DNA from: Rhodanobacter sp.
GTDB taxonomy: Bacteria > Pseudomonadota > Gammaproteobacteria > Xanthomonadales > Rhodanobacteraceae
Assembly (NCBI GenBank): GCA_040371205.1
Contig: AP031382.1
Span: forward strand, 1,547,562 to 1,611,561
Length of the DNA stretch: 64,000 nt
Direction of reading: 5' to 3'
A program made the translations under genes and the position numbers. The notes beneath the pieces are model-generated. The model did no database searches. It had not been told where the DNA came from and was given only the letters and a program-made list of their open reading frames with translations. Position 1 is the first letter of the stretch. Each line of letters opens with the position of its first letter. Below, one piece after another: positions 27,725 through 36,594 of the stretch.

Positions 27725-28543
27725 TCAGCCGAACCGGCCGGTGATGTAGTCCTCGGTCTGCTTCTTCGAGGGCTTGGTGAAGATCTTCTCGGTGTTGTCG
27801 AATTCGATCAGTTCGCCCATGTACATGAAGGCGGTGCGGTCGGAGACGCGCGCGGCCTGCTGCATGTTGTGGGTGACGATGACGATGGTGTAGTCGCGCT
27901 TGAGCTCTTCGACCAATTGCTCGATGCGGCCGGTGGCGATCGGGTCGAGCGCCGAGGTGGGCTCGTCCAGCAGCAGCACTTCGGGGCGCAGCGCGATGCC
28001 GCGCGCGATGCACAGGCGCTGCTGCTGGCCGCCGGAGAGGCCCAGCGCGCTCTGCTTGAGCTTGTCCTTCACCTCGTCCCACAGCGCGGCGCGGCGCAGC
28101 GCCTGCTCGACGCGCGCCTCCATGTCGGGCTTGGACAGTTTTTCGTGGTGGCGGATGCCGTAGGCGACGTTCTCGAAGATGGTCATCGGGAACGGCACTG
28201 GCTTCTGGAACACCATGCCGACCTTGCTGCGCAGGCGGTTCAGCGAATACGCCGGATCGAGCACGTTCTCGCCGTCCAGCCGCACGCTGCCGCTGGCCAC
28301 CAGCTTGGGATAGATCGCGTAGATGCGGTTGAAGATGCGCAGCAGGGTGGACTTGCCGCAGCCGGACGGGCCGATGATGGCCGTGACCTGCTTCTCCGGG
28401 ATGTCCATGTCGATGCCGTGCAGGGCATGGAAACCGTTGTAGAAGAAGTCCAGCCCGCGCACTTCGATCTTGGTGCGGGCGGCAGCGCTGGCCGCGGCCG
28501 CGTCGGCGGTGCCCACGGCATCGTTGGCGGCGAAATCAGTCAT
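27725..28543 (-). CDS. pstB: Phosphate ABC transporter ATPase PstB
   Basis: ATP-binding subunit of high-affinity phosphate uptake; 272 residues. Walker A is GPSGCGKST near residue 58, the Q-loop is in VFQKPVPFP, the ABC signature LSGGQQQR near 169 and Walker [12 protein letters not shown]. An Ala-rich N-terminal extension of about 23 residues precedes the conserved domain. It overlaps the pstA end by 8 nt. Confidence 0.97.
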   Translation of the reverse strand: MTDFAANDAVGTADAAAASAAARTKIEVRGLDFFYNGFHALHGIDMDIPEKQVTAIIGPSGCGKSTLLRIFNRIYAIYPKLVASGSVRLDGENVLDPAYSLNRLRSKVGMVFQKPVPFPMTIFENVAYGIRHHEKLSKPDMEARVEQALRRAALWDEVKDKLKQSALGLSGGQQQRLCIARGIALRPEVLLLDEPTSALDPIATGRIEQLVEELKRDYTIVIVTHNMQQAARVSDRTAFMYMGELIEFDNTEKIFTKPSKKQTEDYITGRFG

Positions 28544-29402
28544 GGGAAACCTTCTTGCGCGAGAACAGCAGGCGGGTCAGCAGGCTCAGGGCGAGCACGA
28601 ACAGCGTGATCAGCAGCGCGCCGGCCCAGGCGATGCCGTGCAACGCCGGATTGGGGTCGTTGGTGTACTGGTAGATGGCCACCGGCAGGCTTTCCATCTT
28701 GTCCAGCGGATGCACCGCCATGAAGTTGTTGCCGAAGGCGGTGAACAGCAGCGGCGCGGTCTCGCCGGCCAGCCGCGCCAGCGCCAGCAGCACGCCGGTG
28801 ACGATGCCGGAGGTGGCCGCGCGCATCAATACCTGCACGGTCATCTTCCACTGCGGGATGCCCAGCGACAGCGCGGCCTCGCGCAGGGTGCCCGGCACCA
28901 GCTGCAGCATCTCGTCGGTGGTGCGCACGATCACCGGCAGGCCGATCAACGCCAGCGCCACGCCGCCGGCGAAGCCGGAGAACGACACCGAGCCGTGGGT
29001 GAGGTTCGACATCGGCAGCACGATGATCACGTAGACGAACAGGCCCAGCACGATCGACGGTGCGGACAGCAGGATGTCATTGAGGAAGCGGATGGTGGCG
29101 CCCAACTTCGAGCGATGCGCGTATTCCGCGAGGAAGGTGCCGGCCAGCACGCCGACCGGCGCGCAGATCAGCAGCGCGATGGTGTCCATGATCAGGCTGC
29201 CCACGATGGCGTTGGACAGGCCGCCCTGGTCGGCGTAGGCCGTGATCTTGGTGAACAGGCGGAAGTTGATCGCGTGCAGGCCGTTCTGCAGCGTGACCCA
29301 CAGGATCCAGGCGAGGAAGACCAGGCCGATCAGGGTTGCGCCGCTGCTGAGGATCAGCGCGACGACGTTGACGACACGGCGGCGGGTATGCACGGCAGCC
29401 AT
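28536..29402 (-). CDS. pstA: Phosphate ABC transporter permease PstA
   Basis: Inner-membrane permease subunit, 288 residues, about six membrane helices. The family EAA-like loop is [18 protein letters not shown] near residue 200, contacting PstB. The start at 29402 shares a base with the pstC stop (TGATG). The C-terminus SRKKVSHD is cytoplasmic. Confidence 0.96.
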   Translation of the reverse strand: MAAVHTRRRVVNVVALILSSGATLIGLVFLAWILWVTLQNGLHAINFRLFTKITAYADQGGLSNAIVGSLIMDTIALLICAPVGVLAGTFLAEYAHRSKLGATIRFLNDILLSAPSIVLGLFVYVIIVLPMSNLTHGSVSFSGFAGGVALALIGLPVIVRTTDEMLQLVPGTLREAALSLGIPQWKMTVQVLMRAATSGIVTGVLLALARLAGETAPLLFTAFGNNFMAVHPLDKMESLPVAIYQYTNDPNPALHGIAWAGALLITLFVLALSLLTRLLFSRKKVSHD

Positions 29403-30370
29403 CAGTTGCCCTCCCGCTTGGCCAGGCGGCGCAGCATCAGGCGGGCGATCAGCAGCACCACGAAGGTCACCACGAACAGCAGGAAGCCCAGCGCGATCAG
29501 CGCCGAGCGGTGCGTGCCCACCGCCTCGTTGAACTCGTTGGCGATGCTGGAGGAGATCGACGTGCCAGGCATCAGCAGCGACGAGGTGATGTTGTACGAG
29601 TTGCCCAGCACGAAGGTCACCGCCATCGTCTCGCCCAGCGCGCGGCCGAGTCCGAGGAAGATGCCGCCGATCACGGCGGAGCGGGTGTAGGGCAGCACGA
29701 TGTCCCAGACCACCTCCCAGGTGGTCGAGCCCAGCGCATACGAGGATTCCTTGAGCCGGGTCGGCACGGTCTGGAACACTTCGCGCATCACCGAGCAGAT
29801 GAAGGGCAGGATCATCACCGCCAGCACGATGCCCGCGGTGAGCACGCCGAGCCCCATCGGCGGGCCCTGGAACAGCTGGCCGACCAAGGGCAGCTTGCCC
29901 AGCGTGTCGCTGAGCGCAGGTTCGATGCTCGCCATGAACGGCACGAACACGAACAGGCCCCACATGCCGTAGATGATCGACGGGATGCTGGCCAGCAGCT
30001 CGATGGCGGTGGCGACCGGGCCGCGCAACCAGTTCGGCGCGATCTCGGTGAGGAAGAGGGCGATGCCGAAGCTGGTCGGCACGGCGAGGATCAGGGCGAT
30101 CAGCGAGGTCGCCAGGGTGCCGAAGATCGGCGCGAGCGCGCCGTAGTCGTCGGTGACCGGATTCCACGCGTCGCTGGTGAGGAAGTGCAGGCCGTGGCCG
30201 AACAGCACCTCGCGCCCGCCCCATAGCGTGGACAGCGCGGCACCGAGCAGGGTGGCCAGCACCAGCAGCGCGCAGAACTTCAGCAGCAGGCGGAACAGCC
30301 GGTCGTTGCGCGCATCCGCATGGCTGCGACGGTCGGCGTCGGACTTGCTCGTGGCGGGGATCGATGACAT
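29402..30370 (-). CDS. pstC: Phosphate ABC transporter permease PstC
   Basis: Second permease subunit, 322 residues, with about six membrane helices. The EAA-type loop is ESSYALGSTTWEVVWDIVLP. The ATG at 30370 has GAAGG about 5 nt upstream; a further-upstream start would add 22 atypical residues. A hairpin in the 150-bp pstS-pstC gap may lower expression of pstC relative to pstS, as is usual when a binding protein is needed in excess. Confidence 0.96.
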   Translation of the reverse strand: MSSIPATSKSDADRRSHADARNDRLFRLLLKFCALLVLATLLGAALSTLWGGREVLFGHGLHFLTSDAWNPVTDDYGALAPIFGTLATSLIALILAVPTSFGIALFLTEIAPNWLRGPVATAIELLASIPSIIYGMWGLFVFVPFMASIEPALSDTLGKLPLVGQLFQGPPMGLGVLTAGIVLAVMILPFICSVMREVFQTVPTRLKESSYALGSTTWEVVWDIVLPYTRSAVIGGIFLGLGRALGETMAVTFVLGNSYNITSSLLMPGTSISSSIANEFNEAVGTHRSALIALGFLLFVVTFVVLLIARLMLRRLAKREGN

Positions 30371-30484
30371 GCGGCCTTCGGGGATGGCGGAGTTGTTTCC
30401 CTGTCCCCGGCGGGAAGCTGCCCGAGGGACGGACAAGGGCCCGGCCGAAACGCGTTGCCGCCGGATCGCCGGGCCCTCATCCCT

Positions 30485-30509
30485 GCCGCTCTCCCGATGG
30501 GAGAGCGGC
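30485..30509 (-). terminator. Intra-operon hairpin between pstS and pstC
   Basis: 11-bp perfect arms (GCCGCTCTCCC and its complement) with a 3-nt loop, 11 bp after the pstS stop. Without a T tract it is more likely a stabilising or partial-termination structure than a full terminator. Confidence 0.6.
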
Positions 30510-30520
30510 CTTGTCGCAAT

Positions 30521-31555
30521 TTACAGCTTGAACTGGGTCTGCCAATAGGCCTCGATCTGCTTTACCAGCGCATCGGGCAGCGGCACGTAGTCGAGCGCAC
30601 GGGCCTGGTCCTGGCCGTGCTCGTAGGACCACTTGAAGAAGTCGAAGGTCACCTTGGTATTGGCCAGGTTCTTCGGCTGCTTGTACATGATCACCCACGA
30701 GGTGGCGGTGATCGGCCACGCGTCGGCGCCCGGCGCGTTGGTCATCAGCAGGTCGAAGTCCTTGGCGTTCGCCCAGTCGGCCGTGGCGGCGGCGGCCTGG
30801 AAGCTGGAGGTCATCGGCTTGACCACCTTGCCCGCGGCGTTCTTCATCAGCGCGTAGCCGATGTGGTTCTGCAGGGCATAGGCGTACTCGACGTAGCCCA
30901 GCGAGTTCGGGATCTGCTTGATGTAGGCCGAGACGCCCTCGTTGCCCTTGCCGCCGATACCGGTCGGCCAGTTCACGGCGGTGCCTTCGCCGACCTTGGT
31001 CTTCCACTCCGGGCTGACCTTGGACAGGTAGTCGGAGAAGTTGAAGGTGGTGCCCGAACCGTCCGAGCGGTGCACGACGGTGATCTTGGCGGAGGGCAGC
31101 TTCAGGCCGGGGTTGAGCTTCTGGATGGCCGGGTCGTTCCAGCTGGTGATCTTGCCCAGGTAGATGTCGGCGAGGGTCGGGCCGTCAAGCACCATCTTGC
31201 CCGGCGCCACGCCCTGCACATTGAACGCCGGCACGATGCCGCCGATCACGTCGGGGAACTGGCCGAAGCCGAACTTGGCCAGGGTGGCCGGATCCAGCGG
31301 CATGTCCGACGCGCCGAAGTCGACCGTGCCCGCCTTGATCTGGGCGATGCCGCCGCCCGAGCCGATCGACTGGTAGTTGACGTGGTTGCCGGTCTTCTCG
31401 GCGTAGGTGGCCGACCACTTCGAGATCACCGGATACACGAAGCTGGAGCCAGCACCGGTGATGTCGGTGGCCTGCGCGGACAGGGTGCCCAGCGCGCAGG
31501 CGGCAGAAATGGCGATGACGCCGAGGCGGAACATGGAACGGGAGGAAGCGAACAC
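30521..31555 (-). CDS. pstS: Periplasmic phosphate-binding protein PstS
   Basis: High-affinity phosphate receptor that feeds PstCAB. 344 residues from the GTG at 31555, which has AAGGAG 6 nt upstream; it gives a signal peptide MFASSRSMFRLGVIAISAAC ending TLSAQA. Phosphate-site motifs are visible: ITGAGSSFVYP at the mature N-terminus, IGSGGGIAQI, FGASDMPL and HRSDGSGTTFNFSDYL. The ATG at 31534 is an alternative but lacks a ribosome site. A Pho-box-like sequence lies 84 nt upstream. Confidence 0.96.
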   Translation of the reverse strand: MFASSRSMFRLGVIAISAACALGTLSAQATDITGAGSSFVYPVISKWSATYAEKTGNHVNYQSIGSGGGIAQIKAGTVDFGASDMPLDPATLAKFGFGQFPDVIGGIVPAFNVQGVAPGKMVLDGPTLADIYLGKITSWNDPAIQKLNPGLKLPSAKITVVHRSDGSGTTFNFSDYLSKVSPEWKTKVGEGTAVNWPTGIGGKGNEGVSAYIKQIPNSLGYVEYAYALQNHIGYALMKNAAGKVVKPMTSSFQAAAATADWANAKDFDLLMTNAPGADAWPITATSWVIMYKQPKNLANTKVTFDFFKWSYEHGQDQARALDYVPLPDALVKQIEAYWQTQFKL

Positions 31556-31638
31556 GTTGGGCTCCTTGGTGTACACGGGGCGTACGCCCGGTTGCCCGCC
31601 ATTGCAGCGCCGGCGTGTTGCAATGAAATGAGATGAAT

Positions 31639-31656
31639 GTTGCAGGAAGATGACAG
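31639..31656 (-). promoter_or_regulatory. Pho box upstream of pstS
   Basis: On the minus strand CTGTCATCTTCCTGCAAC matches the PhoB site consensus (two CTGTCAT-like 7-mers separated by 4 nt): the first repeat is perfect and the second is CTGCAAC. It is placed as expected ahead of pstS. Confidence 0.75.
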
Positions 31657-31672
31657 CCGCGCCCGGGCGGGC

Positions 31673-32338
31673 TCAATCGGCATCCGCGCCGATGCGCTCG
31701 CATTCCAGCATTTCCAGCTGGCGCCAGCGGTTGACGATGTCGCAGAACAGCATCGCGGTGATCTCGGCATCGTAGATCGCCGAGTGCGCCTCGCGCGTGT
31801 CGAAGCTGCGGCCCGAGGCCTGCACCGCCTTGCCCAGCACGGTCTGCCCGTAGGCCAGCCCGCCCAGCGTGGCGGTATCGAAGCAGCTGAACGGGTGGAA
31901 GGGGTTGCGTTTGTTGCCGGTGCGGCGCACCGCGGCATTGACGAAGCCCAGGTCGAACGCGGCGTTGTGGCCGACCAGGATCGCGCGCTGGCAGCCGTTG
32001 TCGCGTACCGCCGCACGCACCGCCAGGAAGATGTGTTCCAGCGCGAGGCGCTCGTCCACGGCGCCCCGCAGCGGGTTGTCCGGATCGATGCCGGTGACTT
32101 CCAGCGCGCGCGGATCGAGGTTCGCACCGGGAAAGGGGTGGACGTGGGCGTGCACGGCCGGCAGGGGATGCACGAAGCCTTGTTCGTCCATGGACACGAC
32201 GACCGCGGCGATTTCCAGCAGGGCATCGCGCTCGGCGTCGAAGCCGCCGGTCTCCACGTCGACGATCACCGGAAGGAAACCGCGGAAACGCTCGGCCATG
32301 CGGTCCGCGCTGGATGAGGATCGGAGTGGCGTGGGCAT
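31673..32338 (-). CDS. rnt: Ribonuclease T
   Basis: DEDDh-type 3' exonuclease that trims tRNA and other stable RNA ends and recycles tRNA CCA ends. 221 residues from the ATG at 32338; an internal ATG at 32299 ([10 protein letters not shown]) matches the usual family start and could be the real one. The catalytic residues are visible: Asp27 and Glu29 in VDVETGGF, Asp in [10 protein letters not shown], and His/Asp in [10 protein letters not shown]. No signal peptide. It lies between two Pho-box-like sites but shows no clear one of its own. Confidence 0.93.
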   Translation of the reverse strand: MPTPLRSSSSADRMAERFRGFLPVIVDVETGGFDAERDALLEIAAVVVSMDEQGFVHPLPAVHAHVHPFPGANLDPRALEVTGIDPDNPLRGAVDERLALEHIFLAVRAAVRDNGCQRAILVGHNAAFDLGFVNAAVRRTGNKRNPFHPFSCFDTATLGGLAYGQTVLGKAVQASGRSFDTREAHSAIYDAEITAMLFCDIVNRWRQLEMLECERIGADAD

Positions 32339-32387
32339 CCGCCCATCATAATGACAATGCCCTCCCTGTTGTTGCGCCAGGCGCAGG

Positions 32388-32405
32388 GTGTCATCAAAAC
32401 GTCAT
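32388..32405 (+). promoter_or_regulatory. Pho-box-like site upstream of the OprD-like porin
   Basis: GTGTCATCAAAACGTCAT fits the two-repeat PhoB consensus: TGTCAT, four-to-five A/C-rich bases, then CGTCAT. It lies 114 nt before the porin ATG, so the porin is probably part of the phosphate-starvation regulon. Confidence 0.65.
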
Positions 32406-32518
32406 GCAAGTGACGGGAAAGTGCAACGGGCTGTGCCCAAGCTGGCGGCCGATCGCGAAAGACGATCCGGCACGCACGTTGCGCAGCCGGTCAACCACAA
32501 CACATGCGGAGCCCATCC

Positions 32519-33847
32519 ATGCGCAATACCCTCATCGTCCTGGCCGTGGCCGGCGTGCTCGGAACCCTGAGCACCGGCGTGCGCGCCGATGCCCTCAGTG
32601 ACCTCTTCTCGCAGGGTCACGTCGACGGCGAACTGCGCCTGTACAACTTCAACCGCAGCTACGATTACGAGACGCCATCGAAGCCGAGCGCCCATGCCTT
32701 CGGCGGCTCGATCCTGCTCAATGCGCAGACCGGTTCGCTGGACGGCTTCAGCGCCGGCGTGTCGCTGCTCAGCGCGAATGCGCTGGGTTCGCTGTCGAAC
32801 AATCCGAAGCGGGTCGATACCACGCTGATGGGCGCCAGCGATTCGCTGAGCGCGCTCGGCCAGGCCTACCTGCAGTACAAGAACGACTGGTTCACGGCGC
32901 GCGCCGGCGACCAGTACCTCAACACGCCGTGGATGGGCAACAGCGACGGCCGCCTGCTGCCCAACTCGTACGAGGCGCTGACCGTTGACTTCGCGCCGGT
33001 GAAGGGCTGGAACATCATCGGCATCCGCGAACTGGCCTACAAGAGCCGCACTTCGAGCGACTACTTCGACGACAACAACTTCTACCCGTCCACCTACCAG
33101 GGCGACACCCTGTACGGCGGCAACCAGGGCCTGCCCGCCACCGCGAAGCAGACCAGCGGCACCTGGGCGCTGGGCACCACCTACGTCAACGGCGGCCTGA
33201 AAGCGCAGGGCTGGTACTACGATTTCCTCGACTTCGCCCGCTTGGGCTATGCCGACGGCAGCTACGTCTTCAAGACCGGCACCGGTTTCGATCCGGTCAT
33301 CGGTTTCCAGGGCCTGACCGAAAGCGGCAGCGGCGCGGACAACGTGCTGGTGGCGAACAACTTCAAGCTCAACGGCGTGACCGGCACCAAGGTGGACAGC
33401 TCGGCATGGGGCGCCGACCTCGGCGTGGTGATTCCCAACGGCCGTTTCGACGTGTTCTACAACAAGCTGAATCAGCAGAACGGCGCAATCGGCGGCGGCA
33501 GCATCATCTCGCCGTTCACCGCCAGCTACGCGACCGATCCGCTGTACACCACCTCGATGATCCGCGGCCTGGTGGAGGCCGGCCCCGGGCATGCCTGGAA
33601 GGCCAAGATGAGCTACGGCTTCTTCGACAACCGGCTGCAGCTGGTGGGCTCCTACGCGAAGTACACCACGGCCTTGAACGGCAACTTCCACGACACCTAC
33701 TTCGACATCATCTACAACTTCGACGGTTACCTGAAGGGTTTCCAGATCCGCGAGCGCTGGGAAAAGTCGGTGGGCGGCATCAACAACCTCAATCCCGGCA
33801 ACAAGCCGTTCACCTACAACCGCGTGATGTTGACGTACAAGTTCTGA
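32519..33847 (+). CDS. OprD-family outer-membrane porin
   Basis: Outer-membrane beta-barrel channel of 442 residues. The ATG at 32519 has GGAG 7 nt upstream and gives a signal peptide (MRNTLIVLAVAGVLGTLSTGVRA). The mature part shows alternating hydrophobic/polar strands, family-like GHVDGELRLYNFNRSY at the N-terminus, and the terminal aromatic residue (MLTYKF) needed for barrel assembly. OprD relatives transport basic amino acids, small peptides or aromatic acids. The upstream Pho-box-like site and the neighbouring pst operon suggest phosphate or organophosphate entry here (inference). Confidence 0.85.
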   Translation: MRNTLIVLAVAGVLGTLSTGVRADALSDLFSQGHVDGELRLYNFNRSYDYETPSKPSAHAFGGSILLNAQTGSLDGFSAGVSLLSANALGSLSNNPKRVDTTLMGASDSLSALGQAYLQYKNDWFTARAGDQYLNTPWMGNSDGRLLPNSYEALTVDFAPVKGWNIIGIRELAYKSRTSSDYFDDNNFYPSTYQGDTLYGGNQGLPATAKQTSGTWALGTTYVNGGLKAQGWYYDFLDFARLGYADGSYVFKTGTGFDPVIGFQGLTESGSGADNVLVANNFKLNGVTGTKVDSSAWGADLGVVIPNGRFDVFYNKLNQQNGAIGGGSIISPFTASYATDPLYTTSMIRGLVEAGPGHAWKAKMSYGFFDNRLQLVGSYAKYTTALNGNFHDTYFDIIYNFDGYLKGFQIRERWEKSVGGINNLNPGNKPFTYNRVMLTYKF

Positions 33848-33884
33848 CGGTTATCGGAAAGGAGTTCGACCCAAGGACGGAAAG

Positions 33885-33912
33885 CGGCGGGCATGATGCC
33901 CGCCGTTTGCTT
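33885..33912 (+). terminator. Terminator after the porin gene
   Basis: 10-bp perfect arms (CGGCGGGCAT and its complement) around a single central base, followed by TTTGCTTTT. It lies 37 bp past the porin stop and before the convergent OMF gene. Confidence 0.8.
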
Positions 33913-33968
33913 TTGCGCGCCGACCGCAAGGGCCAATGGCCGCCGGGCCTCCGCCTGCGGATGGAGCG

Positions 33969-35429
33969 TCACTGCAGGGCGGGCGGCCGCTGCAGCAGCT
34001 TGGTATTCCATCCGCCGCCCAGCGCGCGCACCAGCGCCACGCTGGCCTGCAGCCGCCGCGTGCGCACTTGTTCCGCGGCGCGTTCCGCGTTGAGGTAGGC
34101 GGTCTGCGCGGTGACCACGTCGAGGTAGTTGATGATGCCCTCGGCGTAGCGGTTGGTGGCGATCCGCTGGGCCGCCAGGGCCGAGCTGGCGGCGGCGTCC
34201 TCGTCGTGGGCCTCGCGGGTCAGGCGGTTGAACAGCGCGAGGTTGTCTTCCACCTGCTCGAAGGCGTCGAGCACGGTCAGCCGGTATTGCGCGGCCGCTT
34301 CGTCGAACGCGGCCTTGGCCTGGCGTTCGCGTGCGCGGCGCAGGCCGCCGTCGAACAGCGGCAGGCTGACGAACGGGCCGAGCGCCCAGGTACGGTTGCC
34401 GAAGGAGAACAAGTTGCCGTTATCGGTGTTCTGCCAACCGTACATGCCGGTGATGCCGATGTCGGGAAAGAACGCCGCGCGGGCCACGCCGATGCCGGCG
34501 TTGGCGGCGAAGGTGCGCCGCTCGGCGGCGGCGATGTCGGGGCGGCGTTGCAGCAGGGTGGAAGGCACCGAGGTGGGTATGGTCGGCGCGCGCACCTTGT
34601 GCGGCGATGCGGGCAAGATGAAATTGGAGGCGGGCACGCCGATCAGGGTGGCGATGGCGTGCTCGGTCAGCGAACGTTGCGCGGCCACTTCCTCGACCTG
34701 GGCATTGGCGTCGGCCAGTTGGTTCTCCGCGCGCGCCACCGAGAGGCCCGAGGCGATGCCGCCCTGCATGCGGTTGCGTGTGAGCGCGAGGCCTTGCTGG
34801 TAGGCCTTCAGCGAACGGGCGAGGATCTGCGTCTGGATGTCGTATCCGCGCAACTGGAAGTACTCGTCCGCCAGCCGAGCCTCCAGGCTGAGCTTGGCCG
34901 AGGCGAGGTCGGCTTCTGCAGCCTGCGCCTGCGCATGGCCGGCGGCGACCTCGTTGCGGATGCGTCCCCACAGGTCGAATTCGTAGTCGGCGCCGAACTG
35001 CGCGTCGTCGGCATCGTACTCATTCGGCTGGTTGGAGCCACGCAGGGGGCGATGGTCCGACTGGCGGTTGCGGTTCGCGCCGCCGGCGACGTCCAGCTGC
35101 GGAAACAGGCCGGCGCGGGCTTCGCTTTCGAACGCGCTGGCGCGTTGGTAGCGAGCCAGGGCCAGCGCAAGCGAGGGGCTGTCCGCATCGAGCGACTGTT
35201 CGAGCCGGTCCAGCGCCGGGTCGTGGAACATCGTCCACCAGTGGCCGCGCGAATCCATGTCCGCGGGCGCGGCGTGCGTCCACAGCCCGCTGCCGTCCTT
35301 GTAGGTGGCCGGCATCGGCACGGTAGGCACTTTGTACGCAGGAGCCAGCGAACAGCCGGCCAGCAGGCTGGCGAGCGTCAACGCCAGCGCGGCCGGACGC
35401 ATGCGGCGCGAGGCCTCATTCGTCGCCAT
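33969..35429 (-). CDS. RND-efflux outer-membrane channel lipoprotein (OprM/NodT type)
   Basis: Outer-membrane factor of a tripartite efflux pump, 486 residues. The signal peptide ends in a lipobox (LLAGCSLAP, Cys26), so the protein is lipid-anchored. Two OEP repeats follow, with the long periplasmic alpha-barrel helices (AVARAENQLADANAQVEEVAAQ and the related C-terminal copy). The start has AGGAG 7 nt upstream and overlaps the adaptor gene by 14 nt. Third gene of the operon permease-adaptor-channel. Confidence 0.93.
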   Translation of the reverse strand: MATNEASRRMRPAALALTLASLLAGCSLAPAYKVPTVPMPATYKDGSGLWTHAAPADMDSRGHWWTMFHDPALDRLEQSLDADSPSLALALARYQRASAFESEARAGLFPQLDVAGGANRNRQSDHRPLRGSNQPNEYDADDAQFGADYEFDLWGRIRNEVAAGHAQAQAAEADLASAKLSLEARLADEYFQLRGYDIQTQILARSLKAYQQGLALTRNRMQGGIASGLSVARAENQLADANAQVEEVAAQRSLTEHAIATLIGVPASNFILPASPHKVRAPTIPTSVPSTLLQRRPDIAAAERRTFAANAGIGVARAAFFPDIGITGMYGWQNTDNGNLFSFGNRTWALGPFVSLPLFDGGLRRARERQAKAAFDEAAAQYRLTVLDAFEQVEDNLALFNRLTREAHDEDAAASSALAAQRIATNRYAEGIINYLDVVTAQTAYLNAERAAEQVRTRRLQASVALVRALGGGWNTKLLQRPPALQ

Positions 35430-36594
35430 GCGACGACTCCTGCGCCGAAGCCACGCGCACGATATCGCCGGCGGCCAGCGAATCCGGCGGGTTGTCGATG
35501 ATGCGGTCGCCGGGTTCGAGGCCGCGGTCGATTTCCAGCACGCCGCCGAGATCCAACGCGATATGCACGTTGCGCATCACCACCGTGTCGTGCGGGCCGA
35601 GCACGGCGATTTGCGGTCCCTGCGCGCGGAAGATCAATACGGTCGCCGGCACGCTGGTGACCGCCTTGTCGGTCGTCAGCGGCAGCTGTACGTCGGCGTA
35701 GTCGCCAGGCAGCAGCGTGCCGTTGGCGTTGGGCACCTCGAACTGCGCCAGCAGCGAACCGGAGGCCTGGTTCACCGCATCCGACGAGCCGATCAGGGTG
35801 CCCTGATAGGTCTTGCCCGGATGGTCCGGCACGGTCAGCGTGACGGTCATTCCCGGCTTCACGGACGATGCATAGCGTTGCGGCACGGCCACGTACAGGC
35901 GCATGCGCCGCGTGTCGGCCACGGTGAACAGCGGCAATGCCGACGAGTTGTCGGCGGTGACGAGGTCGCCGATGTCGGTGTTGCGCGCGGTCACCGTGCC
36001 GGCGAACGGCGCGGTGACGTTGCGGAACGCCTCCTGCGCGGCGAGGCGGTCCACGTCGGCCTTGGCGGAGAGCACGTTGGCCTCGGCCACCGCGGCCTCG
36101 CTGGCCTTTTCGTCGGCCTCCTGCTTGGACACCGAATTGGAGGCGAGCAGGTGCTGCCAGCGTTGGCTGGTCACCTTGGCCAGCTGCGCGTCGGCTTGCG
36201 CACGCGCCAGCACGGCCTTGGCCTGCTCGTATTGCTGGTCGAGTTCGGGCGTGTCGATCACCGCCAGCGTCTCGCCGGCAGTGACGCGGCTGCCGATGTC
36301 CGTGCTCCAGCTTTTCACGTAGCCGGAAACCTGCGCGTGGATGGGGGCATCGATCCACGCGTCGATGTGGCCGGGCAGGGTCATCGTGTGCTTGCCGACC
36401 GTACCGAGCGGTGCGACCAGCGCCACGGTGGGAACCGCCTCGGCGTCGGTCAGGGTCACCAGCCGGTGGTATTCGTGCGCGCGCACCACCAGGCCCGCTG
36501 TGGCGGCAAGGGCGGCAACCACGACCAGGCCGGTCACCGCCGGACGCAGGCGCAAGGTGCGCGGGCTCGCCGGCGGGGCGTGTTCATGCGACAT
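35416..36594 (-). CDS. RND-efflux periplasmic adaptor (membrane-fusion protein)
   Basis: A 392-residue HlyD/AcrA-family adaptor bridging the permease and the outer-membrane channel. It has an N-terminal membrane anchor (about residues 19-40) rather than a lipobox. A lipoyl half-motif (AQVSGYVKSWSTDIGSRVTAGETLAVID), an alpha-helical hairpin (about 115-190), the second lipoyl half (APFAGTVTARNTDIGDLV) and a beta-barrel domain follow. It overlaps the permease end by 11 nt. Confidence 0.93.
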   Translation of the reverse strand: MSHEHAPPASPRTLRLRPAVTGLVVVAALAATAGLVVRAHEYHRLVTLTDAEAVPTVALVAPLGTVGKHTMTLPGHIDAWIDAPIHAQVSGYVKSWSTDIGSRVTAGETLAVIDTPELDQQYEQAKAVLARAQADAQLAKVTSQRWQHLLASNSVSKQEADEKASEAAVAEANVLSAKADVDRLAAQEAFRNVTAPFAGTVTARNTDIGDLVTADNSSALPLFTVADTRRMRLYVAVPQRYASSVKPGMTVTLTVPDHPGKTYQGTLIGSSDAVNQASGSLLAQFEVPNANGTLLPGDYADVQLPLTTDKAVTSVPATVLIFRAQGPQIAVLGPHDTVVMRNVHIALDLGGVLEIDRGLEPGDRIIDNPPDSLAAGDIVRVASAQESSHGDE

